Below are positions 25,844-33,809 of a DNA stretch of 64,000 nt, piece by piece. This DNA comes from Dehalobacter sp. (GTDB taxonomy: Bacteria; Bacillota; Desulfitobacteriia; Desulfitobacteriales; Syntrophobotulaceae). Every line of letters begins with the position of its first letter. The first letter of the stretch is position 1. The notes below the pieces were generated by a model, which saw nothing but the letters and a program-made list of their open reading frames with translations, had not been told where the DNA came from and made no database searches. The stretch lies in the NCBI GenBank assembly GCA_023667845.1, contig JAMPIU010000199.1:1-64000 (forward strand), given 5' to 3'. The position numbers were made by a program, and so were the translations under genes.

Positions 25844-26740
25844 ATGAGAGAACACGACAGCGGGGAGTATTATTTACGCTTGTATAACGGCCACTGTTGG
25901 CGGCTTACTGCTCCTGGCGATGCTGCCCGCTGGTTAAAAAAAATGGCAAATATTATGCGTTTGGAGACGACCGGTCAGGTCGATTGCCACGGGCTATCTT
26001 TTATCGTGTGTGACCCGGACAATGCCGATTTCCGGGCATACATTCCCGGTGATCTCCCCAAAGAGAATTGGGCCGTTAGAAAATTGAGGCCTGTGCATTT
26101 ACTGTATCATAACGAGGCCCCCGATATAGTCTGTTGTATCGGTACGAAACTAAGCCGGTTCAGGGAATACGAGAGCATGGCCTGTTCTCTGGCACCAATA
26201 GTCGAACGGGTGATCCAGACAGGAGGAGCGCCATTCCACTCGGGACTGATCGTGCGAGATGGTTATGGCGTTTTACTGATGGGGCACCCTAAAATCGGTA
26301 AATCTACCTGCTGCAGGCGCGTGCCCGCACCCTGGGAAGCCTGGTGCGACGATAATACACTGTTGATAGGCGATGACGATGGTAACTATCACGCGCACCC
26401 GTTGCCTACTTTCGGCGATTTTGTCAATGGCAACGTCGATACGACATGGGACGTGAAGGCCCATATTCCCGTAAAAGCCATTTTTTTGTTGGAGCAATCC
26501 GGAGCAGATAAGGCAATACCGATCAATAGAGCTCCGGCGGCCTTATCGATATATCATTCGGCGTTAAGGGGTTGTATGAACATCGTTCGTGAACCAGATT
26601 ACCAGCCCCTCGCTGTTAACCGGGATATGATCTTTAAAAACATCTGCAGTATGGCACAAAAGACACCGGCTTTCAAGCTCCTTGTCTCTAAAGAGGGTAA
26701 GTTCTGGGAAGAGATAGAAAGAGTAATGCGAGGAATTTAA
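25844..26740 (+). CDS. scmC: HPr-kinase-like protein (SynChlorMet ScmC-like), copy 1
   Basis: 298 residues. An N-terminal region (YYLRLYNGHCWRL, then LKKMANIMRL) precedes a C-terminal HPrK/P-loop domain: PFHSGLIVRDGYGVLLMG followed by the Walker A GHPKIGKSTC at residues 147-156 and the WCDDNTLLIGDDDG segment. In RiPP clusters, HPr-kinase homologues such as the paeninodin kinase phosphorylate a Ser of the precursor, so a peptide-kinase role is possible; with one-Cys or multi-Cys cores this is not established. It is preceded by a terminator and its own TATA box, so it is probably expressed separately and leaderless. Similar to 26889-27779 and 37431-38372. Confidence 0.72.
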   Translation: MREHDSGEYYLRLYNGHCWRLTAPGDAARWLKKMANIMRLETTGQVDCHGLSFIVCDPDNADFRAYIPGDLPKENWAVRKLRPVHLLYHNEAPDIVCCIGTKLSRFREYESMACSLAPIVERVIQTGGAPFHSGLIVRDGYGVLLMGHPKIGKSTCCRRVPAPWEAWCDDNTLLIGDDDGNYHAHPLPTFGDFVNGNVDTTWDVKAHIPVKAIFLLEQSGADKAIPINRAPAALSIYHSALRGCMNIVREPDYQPLAVNRDMIFKNICSMAQKTPAFKLLVSKEGKFWEEIERVMRGI

Positions 26741-26888
26741 GACTGTATCATCAAGTAATTAAACGTTAAGTATTAATCTTTAATTGCTATTCTTCCGGAT
26801 CTCTATCGATAAGGTAGTATAAGCGATAAGAAAAGGGGATGTACGACGGTTAATTTAAATATTCACGCGGTTCCAGACGGTGATATAG

Positions 26889-27779
26889 TTGGATAAAGAC
26901 GATCACTTCAACGGGTATAACATAAAACTATCGAGCGGCCAATGCTGGCAACTTTTTGCATCTGGCGAAGCGCAGCCCTGGCTGGAAGATCTTGCCCGAA
27001 TCATGGGGCTCGGGAAATCCCCGGGGAACTATTGCCAGAAGATAATTTTTACTCCCGATGATAACAGTGTTGAGCCCTTAATGCAAGAAGAATCACCTGC
27101 TATTAAATGGTCGTCTTTTTTTGAAGATGATAATTTTTCCTTACATAAAAACGATCGAACGGATGATATTTGGTGTAACATCGGACGTACTAAGAACAAT
27201 AAAAATAATTATCTTAAAATGTTCTATTCCCTCAGCCCTATCTATATTAAGATAATTAAAAGCGGAGGATTCCCGTTCCATACCGCGCTTGTGGAGCGCA
27301 ATGGAAAGGGCGCATTATTATCCGCGCCGGGCGGCACCGGTAAGTCTACCTGCTGCAGGCGAATACCCTCTCCATGGCGAGCCCTGTGCGATGATGAGGC
27401 ACTCATATGCAGACTCGACGATGGGCATTACGAAGCTCATCCGTTCCCTACGTGGAGCGATTATATGATGGACCGCGAAAAGAAGACGTGGAACGTACAG
27501 GAACATGTCGAAGTCAAGGCCGTCTTTTTCCTCAAGCAATCCCCGCAAGAACGGATCGAGCCCATTGTATCCGGAAAAGCTGCACTGTTGATGTATGATG
27601 CTGCGATTGCGGCCTGTAATCGAATATTTTCTTACCTGGATAAAGAAGAACAGCTGAAAATATTTAAAAAGGTCTTTAACAATGCCTTAGAGATGTCAAA
27701 AAAGGTACCAGCGTATGAGCTTAAAGTTTCTATTGATGGCAAATTTTGGGAATTGATAGATGCGTTGCCGACGGAATAA
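26889..27779 (+). CDS. scmC: HPr-kinase-like protein (ScmC-like), copy 2
   Basis: 296 residues, start TTG 26889: a stop codon lies directly before it in frame, and GGTGAT lies about 5 nt upstream. Same layout as copy 1: GYNIKLSSGQCWQLF at the N-terminus, then GGFPFHTALVERNGKGALL and the Walker A APGGTGKSTC at about 147-155, then LCDDEALICRLDDG. The two copies are separated by 148 bp with no gene and clearly arose by duplication, though they have diverged well beyond synonymous changes. In the 148 bp the only notable sequence is AAAAGGGGATG, which does not lead to a long frame. Confidence 0.72.
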   Translation: MDKDDHFNGYNIKLSSGQCWQLFASGEAQPWLEDLARIMGLGKSPGNYCQKIIFTPDDNSVEPLMQEESPAIKWSSFFEDDNFSLHKNDRTDDIWCNIGRTKNNKNNYLKMFYSLSPIYIKIIKSGGFPFHTALVERNGKGALLSAPGGTGKSTCCRRIPSPWRALCDDEALICRLDDGHYEAHPFPTWSDYMMDREKKTWNVQEHVEVKAVFFLKQSPQERIEPIVSGKAALLMYDAAIAACNRIFSYLDKEEQLKIFKKVFNNALEMSKKVPAYELKVSIDGKFWELIDALPTE

Positions 27780-27838
27780 TCGAGTTACAAGGCCATGAGG
27801 TCATCAGCTGCGAACCATTGAGCGAAATAGCCAAGCGT

Positions 27839-28507
27839 TCATTTTTCTCTGCAACTGCTTGCTTCGGTAGGCGGTGCTTTGCAGGATAACCGGATTTTTT
27901 CCAGATATTCCTCGTCTATAAACAAGCGGTAAGGAGTTTTTATTATCCATCTGTCTGTAGACGGATGATATTGGCCAATGATCGTCCTGCCCATGATCAA
28001 CTGTAGCTCAACTCCTTCCGGGCGTTTGAACGATAAAACCTCAGGCTTCATGATTTTTGGTAAACAGGCCTTGATAATGCCCGATAGAGAGAATGCCCTG
28101 TTTATACGATAGATAAGACGTTTGGCATAATATAAAATGAAATTTACTACAAACAGTGTCCATGCAATCAATTGGCCGACAATACCATTGTAAATATGTA
28201 GCCGTCGGCCTCCTCGTCGGGCATATCCGACTTTGCCAATCACGTCCCCGGGATTGACCGTCCAGGTATCAATAAATATACTATTATCGCCGCGCGTCAT
28301 TATTCCTTGCGCGGTTATCGATGTCACCCTATGTATGACCTTTTGTGCGTTTTTCGGGGACGGAAAGACAATAATATCTCCGGGGCAGATATCTCGCGTG
28401 TTTGTTGAAATTGTGACGACATCGAGGGCCTGCAGGGTGGGGCTCATGCTATTGCCTACAACGACAATTGTCTTATCTTGAGGTGTATTTTCTATTGTAT
28501 CAATCAT
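27839..28507 (-). CDS. Signal peptidase I-like (S26) protein with conserved C-terminal extension
   Basis: 222 residues. The N-terminal S26 domain has the nucleophile segment VVGNSMSPTL (Ser20) and VIHRVTSI (His59) with TRGDN, so it is the archaeal/ER Ser-His type, not the bacterial Ser-Lys type. A membrane helix follows (about 107-125), then a C-terminal domain of about 75 residues: VLSFKRPEGVELQLIMG, IIGQY, RWIIKTPYRLFIDEEYL. The protein at 36694-37383 has the same extension. Expected to cut leaders or signal peptides on the outer face. It is the last gene of the minus-strand MoxR-DUF58 operon and converges on the kinase genes. Confidence 0.78.
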   Translation of the reverse strand: MIDTIENTPQDKTIVVVGNSMSPTLQALDVVTISTNTRDICPGDIIVFPSPKNAQKVIHRVTSITAQGIMTRGDNSIFIDTWTVNPGDVIGKVGYARRGGRRLHIYNGIVGQLIAWTLFVVNFILYYAKRLIYRINRAFSLSGIIKACLPKIMKPEVLSFKRPEGVELQLIMGRTIIGQYHPSTDRWIIKTPYRLFIDEEYLEKIRLSCKAPPTEASSCREK

Positions 28508-28589
28508 AAATCACACATATTTCAATGACCACCATAATCTTCAGCAGGAGTAAGTGAGGATGTTAACTCTATGAATTCTTCAGGGAGCC

Positions 28590-29534
28590 CTATATAAGCT
28601 TTGTAACGTTTACCCATAGGTGAAGGTCCCGGTAGGTCTCATTTATGTTACCATCCCGGTATAACAGGAAGTCCAGCCTCAGGCCGGTGCCGGTCAGACT
28701 CGGCGTCAGGTTAATCGATTGTTCCCAGCGCTGTTCCGCCGCAAGCCTTACCACACTTCGGGGATACAATATTTCACTATTCGTACCATCGCCTAACTTT
28801 ACCTCGACGTCATATGTAACGTTCGCATATTCGTGATTGACGATGCCCAGTGTAATCGGTTTCGTATCATTGAGGTAGAACTCCAGGGGGTAGTTTTCCG
28901 TCATGCCCGTCGGACCGAGCACATAAAACTCTGTGAATTTTTCACCCTGCTTTGGCACTGCCAGAACGAATACCGTCAACCCGACAGATAGTAATACGAC
29001 CGCGATCAGTATCAGGTTCAGAGCGCGGTCCAGGCGACGAGCCGAGGCAGGCAATATCTCTTCGCCAATAGCCGTTCTAACGCTCTTTAAGCTAACCGAG
29101 AGCCTTTCGTCCTCCGGGAGATCGTGCCGGCGCTTGTTGGCAATAGCCACGCCGATGACCGTAAACAAGGACAGACAGATTGCAAGCGGATCCAGCCTTA
29201 TGCCGAACGGGGTAAAGTTGAGCCCGAGGCCGATGAGGGAAGAAACTGCAATGCTGAGCCCCAGCGACAATGATGCGCGTTCCATCCGGCCCAGGTCGCG
29301 CTTGCCAGGGAACAGCGCGGCAATCAAGGCGTAGCCGGGAATGAAAAGGATCATCACGAGGCCGAGGGCCGACCTGACGGGAGTCTCGTTAAGGTATGGG
29401 AAGTAGATGAAAACCAGCATCACCAGTACAAATGCCCACGTCAACTTGAGGTCCAGGGCCATGTCCCGGAAGTATCGCCTGATGTCAACCTCAGGAGATT
29501 CTATTCGATCGATATTCGCATTTTTGGCCGCCAT
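28590..29534 (-). CDS. DUF1616-type membrane protein
   Basis: About 314 residues from the ATG at 29534 (the frame opens 6 bp upstream at a TTG). The N-terminal half is DUF1616: membrane helices and the segment LGLVMILFIPGYALIAALFPG, then SLSLGLSIAVSSLIGLGLN. The C-terminal part (after about residue 190) is an outside beta domain (FYVLGPTGMTENYPLEFYLN) of the kind found in this family. Function not known; probably part of the membrane assembly encoded by this operon. It overlaps the upstream gene by a few bases. Confidence 0.75.
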   Translation of the reverse strand: MAAKNANIDRIESPEVDIRRYFRDMALDLKLTWAFVLVMLVFIYFPYLNETPVRSALGLVMILFIPGYALIAALFPGKRDLGRMERASLSLGLSIAVSSLIGLGLNFTPFGIRLDPLAICLSLFTVIGVAIANKRRHDLPEDERLSVSLKSVRTAIGEEILPASARRLDRALNLILIAVVLLSVGLTVFVLAVPKQGEKFTEFYVLGPTGMTENYPLEFYLNDTKPITLGIVNHEYANVTYDVEVKLGDGTNSEILYPRSVVRLAAEQRWEQSINLTPSLTGTGLRLDFLLYRDGNINETYRDLHLWVNVTKLI

Positions 29535-29536
29535 TT

Positions 29537-30349
29537 TCAATCCCCGAGCAGGTCGAAAAACGCATCTATGCGGTTACCCTGCACATTAATACTTTTAGCC
29601 CTGACCTTTTCCCCGGTCCCATCCGCGATGATACACCCCAATAAGCTGCATATTGGACAGCCTATCTGCTCGCAGATAGCCGGGTTATCCTTGCGCAATT
29701 CAGCGCACATGCCCGCGTTGGCGATCCGCTTTATGCTGACGTGCACCTGATCATTCCCGATGACTACTTTAACGCCTGAGGCCAACTCCAGGCCGTTTTC
29801 GAGGAGATCTTTGATCTCCGAGTCCAGGCCTTCGAACGTATAGAGCGCGCCGATCTTCCGGGAGTACCGATAAAGGCCTTGCCCGGGGGGATCGATGACA
29901 ATCCCCTTTAAGCTCTTTCCCTCAACGTTGAAGATCAGGCTATTGCCAAGGGTAATCTTACCAATGTCTTCGTCACTGGCATTGATCGAAAGCGGGATGA
30001 ACAGTTTCATAGCCCCGGCCTGGCTGGGCGGGAGGTATATGCCCTTCGCGTTCACCAGGAGCGACGATAGTATATGGTAAACGTCTTCGGTGCTCGCAAT
30101 AGCCATCGCGTCGCAAACATCGCTGCGAATGTAGCGGGAAGGCGACAGGAAATAGAGAATAATCGCGATGGCGACCAGCGCAATGCCGGCCAGCAGCAGG
30201 AGCATCGACATATTGGTATTATCACGGGTGATGACCCAGGTGGCCAGCATAGCGACCCCTAAGAGGAAAATGCCTACAGCAGTCGGCTTGACACCCCATT
30301 TACTATAGCGCTCCAGCGTCTTTTTCAGCATGTCCCGCTGTACCTTCAA
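29537..30349 (-). CDS. Two-helix membrane protein with a Cys-cluster domain, unknown function
   Basis: 270 residues in the longest frame. Two membrane helices (about 20-38 and 47-65) are followed by a soluble domain. Near the C-terminus lies CEQIGCPICSLLGC, with a fifth Cys 11 residues before it (MCAELRKDNPAI), which looks like a metal or disulfide site. The start is uncertain: the first available codon is TTG 30349, the first ATG is 30331, and the frame stays open without a normal start codon back through the end of the DUF58 gene. Gene between DUF58 and DUF1616 in the same operon; family not recognised. Confidence 0.55.
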   Translation of the reverse strand: MKVQRDMLKKTLERYSKWGVKPTAVGIFLLGVAMLATWVITRDNTNMSMLLLLAGIALVAIAIILYFLSPSRYIRSDVCDAMAIASTEDVYHILSSLLVNAKGIYLPPSQAGAMKLFIPLSINASDEDIGKITLGNSLIFNVEGKSLKGIVIDPPGQGLYRYSRKIGALYTFEGLDSEIKDLLENGLELASGVKVVIGNDQVHVSIKRIANAGMCAELRKDNPAICEQIGCPICSLLGCIIADGTGEKVRAKSINVQGNRIDAFFDLLGD

Positions 30350-30380
30350 CTGGGTTGAGCTATCGTTGTCTGCCGTAAAA

Positions 30381-31817
30381 TCATCTCCTGATACCGACCT
30401 TTGGGCCGTATGATACGCTCGTATAAATGATCTCGTCTACCCGTTCGCCCGCGTACAGGTCGACGACCTTGACCTTGCTCATGCTCCCTATACGGGCGAT
30501 ATGCTTTTTAATTTCCCGATACTTTTCGTAGAACTTATCCACATCGATTTGCTCTTTATCCTCGTACCAGATGTGTGGCGTCAGGACAATCGAGGCGGTA
30601 TGTCCATAATATTCGGCAATACGTATGCCGTTCATCAGGTTCGCTATGCCCATGGACAGGTTCGTGATGACGACGATCTGGCAGGGAGAGCCTGTCGATT
30701 GCGACACTTTCGTCACTGCCCGGACGAATCCATCGGACCGGGCATTCAGGACATGCTCCTTTAGCGTCTCCTCCATGATCGAGCCCAGGACCTCACAGCC
30801 CTCAGTATCGCGCAGTATGCGGCTGACGTTATCCGCATGATAAAGGGGCACAGGGATAAAACGGCTGTAATCGGTCTTCGCAACCGGCTTCGCGTTCGAC
30901 AGGATGTTTTTCAGTGTCCCGAGATGTTCCCGCCCCATGCCCAGCGGCCGGAACGTGACGACATCAGCCCGGGAAAAGCCGATCAGCCCGTACATCGTGT
31001 TGTCCATCAGCAACTTATTGACCAGCTTCACGATCAGGCTGATAGCCGCGTCCAGCTCCGACATCTGGTCGCCGACGCCCATGGAGGCATCGAGGTCCAG
31101 CAGGAAGAACACTGGCAGCAGTCGTGTGTCCTCGTACTCTTTAACGATGAGCTTGCCGGTCCGGCTCGAGCGCGCCCAGTCGATGTTCTTGAGCTCGTCC
31201 CCGAGCACGTAGGGGCGGATGTTATAGAAGTCAGTGCCACCACGGGTGTCAGAAATTGCGTTTCTCAGGATATCCGTGTGCTTCCGTATCCGGGCGCGGG
31301 AGGGATTAATGAGGTTATGGGAGTGACCAAGGCCTGCCGTCACGTTAATTTTTTGTGTGACCCCGAAGCTGATGGATTTACGGAAAAGCCGCGATTCCAG
31401 GGTAACAATGAGCGGATTGATCGTCACCTCGCCCGTCGACAGGGGCTTGAACTCCATTTTAAGCAGATGTGACTGGCCGGGAGCGAACACGATTTCCGCG
31501 GGAGGAGCGCTCAGCACTTTCAGCGGACCGTCCACCTTCCTGGCGACCTTCGCCTTATACGTTATCCTGCCTTTGTAGTCGAGCCGCGTTGATACTGCGG
31601 CGTTCGAGACCATGTGCCATTCCATCCCGTGTGTATCGGTCTGGACCTTCGATTTTAGCCGGATGTCGAGCAGCGAGACCATCAGCTGGTAATAATCCAG
31701 GGCGGCGATTAGCAACATTGCCAGAAACGCCAGATAAAAAATAACGCCCGATGTGATGACGCCTGCAGCCAGCAGGGCGATTCCGACAATTACGATGGTC
31801 ACGTCTTTTAAGGCCAT
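30381..31817 (-). CDS. DUF58 (vWA-related) membrane protein
   Basis: 478 residues: two N-terminal membrane helices (about 7-45), a beta domain, then the DUF58 core RGGTDFYNIRPYVLGDELKNIDW and KLIVKEYED, followed by a von Willebrand A-like fold with a MIDAS-like LLDLDASMGVG. DUF58 proteins are the usual partners of MoxR ATPases and are thought to act with them in protein or enzyme-complex maturation at the membrane. It follows the MoxR gene by 11 bp, as expected. Confidence 0.85.
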   Translation of the reverse strand: MALKDVTIVIVGIALLAAGVITSGVIFYLAFLAMLLIAALDYYQLMVSLLDIRLKSKVQTDTHGMEWHMVSNAAVSTRLDYKGRITYKAKVARKVDGPLKVLSAPPAEIVFAPGQSHLLKMEFKPLSTGEVTINPLIVTLESRLFRKSISFGVTQKINVTAGLGHSHNLINPSRARIRKHTDILRNAISDTRGGTDFYNIRPYVLGDELKNIDWARSSRTGKLIVKEYEDTRLLPVFFLLDLDASMGVGDQMSELDAAISLIVKLVNKLLMDNTMYGLIGFSRADVVTFRPLGMGREHLGTLKNILSNAKPVAKTDYSRFIPVPLYHADNVSRILRDTEGCEVLGSIMEETLKEHVLNARSDGFVRAVTKVSQSTGSPCQIVVITNLSMGIANLMNGIRIAEYYGHTASIVLTPHIWYEDKEQIDVDKFYEKYREIKKHIARIGSMSKVKVVDLYAGERVDEIIYTSVSYGPKVGIRR

Positions 31818-31828
31818 TGGTGGACAGC

Positions 31829-32806
31829 TCAGGATGAGGAAGTTGGTACGTTCACGCTCGCCAGCAGCTCTTCAATGATCGACATAGTCGTCAGGTTCTC
31901 GTACTCATACTCGGGCTTGACGATCAGCCGGTGGTTCAGTACTTTTGGCGCCAGATACTTGATGTCGTCCGGTATGACGTAGTTCCGGCCTTCGATCGCC
32001 GCCAGCGCCTTCGAGGCCTTCAGGAGTGCGATCGACGCCCGGGGGCTGCCGCCCAGCAGGAGCTTTTCATGAGAACGCGATGCCATGATAAGGTCCCGGA
32101 TGTATTCTTTGACCTTGACGTCGACGTAAACACGCTTCACAGTATCGAGCAGGCTTAGAACATCATCCTTGGTCAGCACCTTTTCGACCACATGCTCATG
32201 TTCCGCATCCTTCATCGTGATCATCTCCAGCTCCTCGCTGGACGATAGATACTCGACGTTCAGCTTGAACATGAAACGATCGATCTGGGCTTCCGGCAGC
32301 GGGAACGTGCCCACGATATCAATGGGATTTTGGGTCGTAATGACCATGAACGGCTGAGGCAACCCATAGGTCATGCCTTCGATCGTGACCTGCTTCTCTT
32401 CCATGGCCTCCAGCAGAGAGGACTGTGTCTTAGGCGAGGCCCGGTTCACCTCGTCCACGAGGAGCAGGTTGGTAAAGATCGGGCCTTTGCGGAGCGTGAA
32501 GCTCTGGTCCTTCTGGTTGAATATGAACGTGCCGGTAATATCGGACGGCAATAGGTCGGGTACGAACTGCACGCGCTTGAAATCGAGATCCAGCGTAGCC
32601 GTGAAAGCTTTGACGATGGACGTCTTCGCCAGCCCCGGGACACCGTCGAGGATAATATTACCCCCCGAGAACAGGGCGATCAACATGTCTCTGGCCAGGG
32701 CATCTTTGCCGACAATCACTTTCCTGATCTCGTCGAGCACGCGGTCGGACATAGCCTTGAAACGGGCTGTATCGGCACTTTCCGGGGTAAAATGATCGGA
32801 TTCCAT
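31829..32806 (-). CDS. MoxR-family AAA ATPase
   Basis: 325 residues, the standard length. Walker A is GVPGLAKTS (about 55-63), Walker B LLLVDEVNRA (about 114-123), sensor-1 is the TTQNP segment, and a C-terminal lid begins with GGSPRASIALLKASKAL. MoxR AAA proteins act as chaperone-like motors with vWA partners; here DUF58 is the partner encoded directly downstream. It is GC-rich compared with the glycan genes. Gene order MoxR then DUF58 is the classic one. Confidence 0.92.
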   Translation of the reverse strand: MESDHFTPESADTARFKAMSDRVLDEIRKVIVGKDALARDMLIALFSGGNIILDGVPGLAKTSIVKAFTATLDLDFKRVQFVPDLLPSDITGTFIFNQKDQSFTLRKGPIFTNLLLVDEVNRASPKTQSSLLEAMEEKQVTIEGMTYGLPQPFMVITTQNPIDIVGTFPLPEAQIDRFMFKLNVEYLSSSEELEMITMKDAEHEHVVEKVLTKDDVLSLLDTVKRVYVDVKVKEYIRDLIMASRSHEKLLLGGSPRASIALLKASKALAAIEGRNYVIPDDIKYLAPKVLNHRLIVKPEYEYENLTTMSIIEELLASVNVPTSSS

Positions 32807-32814
32807 GGTATCCC

Positions 32815-33804
32815 CTACAATTTCTTTTCAAACTCGTTTAGCTCGTTCTCCTTTATTGGGAGCTTAGACTTCATATAGCTAATTATAGATTCCTTCTTAT
32901 CCATATATACCTCCTCGTCCTTCGGCTGGGGCCGTAAAAGAGCGATGATACCGGCCCGTCGATAGAAGACATAGCCAAACATGAGAATAATGATTAGGCA
33001 CACAACTTGTGCCGCCAGGTCATACCGGATGATCTCGAGGAGCCGGGCCAGCGGTGGCACCTCATGGCCATGAGTCATGTCAATATAGACAGCGTTGCTC
33101 TTCAGCAGCGCTGCGATGAACATGCGATTATCGCCCCTGATGATCATCCCGTTAGTGATGATATCGGCGTCGCTTATGACAGTCAATGTACCTTTCCCAT
33201 AGGTCGCGCTGGCCATCAGTGGATACGCATTAAAAGGCTCGCTTGTCCAGATGAGACCATCAAAGTCGGTATCGATCCAGCCCTGGCGGGACGTTGTAGC
33301 CAGCACAATCGCGTCGCCAGAAACGTTGAGCGATACCGGGTGATTGAGTATAAGCGAGTTCACCCGGTATATCGAGCCCGGGCTCGTGAAGTTCTTTATT
33401 ATCGGAAAATTTGGATTTATATGATAGCTGTCGTACTGGCATACCGGTAACTGATAAATTGAGATGGGGGAAGTAATGCTTTCGAGTAATGTGTTGGCGG
33501 TACCATAATCGTCCATAACGATGACATTACCGCCCTGTTCCATGTAGGCTTCGATAAGCAAAGACTCGTCAGTCGTGAAATTTTTTGTCGGATACACAAT
33601 TAATAGCGCAGTGTCTTGATCCATGACCTCGAGGTCCGACAGATCATAAAGGTTATTAGTCTTATAAAACGAGGAAAATTGGCTAATACCGTTCCATAAT
33701 ATATTGGTAGTACTATGGCTCTCTTCGGAAAAATAGAGCCGGGAAGATATTAACACAATGACCAGTATAAGAAATAAAGTGATAAGCAATACATTGAGCT
33801 TCAT
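32815..33804 (-). CDS. DUF4350-type membrane protein
   Basis: 329 residues. An N-terminal membrane helix (about 5-23), an extracellular domain of about 230 residues with the GATase-like fold of DUF4350 (NVIVMDDYGTANTLLESI, then YGKGTLTVISDADIITNGM) and a second helix at about 268-285 before a cytoplasmic tail. DUF4350 commonly occurs with MoxR and DUF58. It overlaps nothing and lies 9 bp from MoxR. Function not established. Confidence 0.75.
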   Translation of the reverse strand: MKLNVLLITLFLILVIVLISSRLYFSEESHSTTNILWNGISQFSSFYKTNNLYDLSDLEVMDQDTALLIVYPTKNFTTDESLLIEAYMEQGGNVIVMDDYGTANTLLESITSPISIYQLPVCQYDSYHINPNFPIIKNFTSPGSIYRVNSLILNHPVSLNVSGDAIVLATTSRQGWIDTDFDGLIWTSEPFNAYPLMASATYGKGTLTVISDADIITNGMIIRGDNRMFIAALLKSNAVYIDMTHGHEVPPLARLLEIIRYDLAAQVVCLIIILMFGYVFYRRAGIIALLRPQPKDEEVYMDKKESIISYMKSKLPIKENELNEFEKKL

Positions 33805-33809
33805 GGCAC

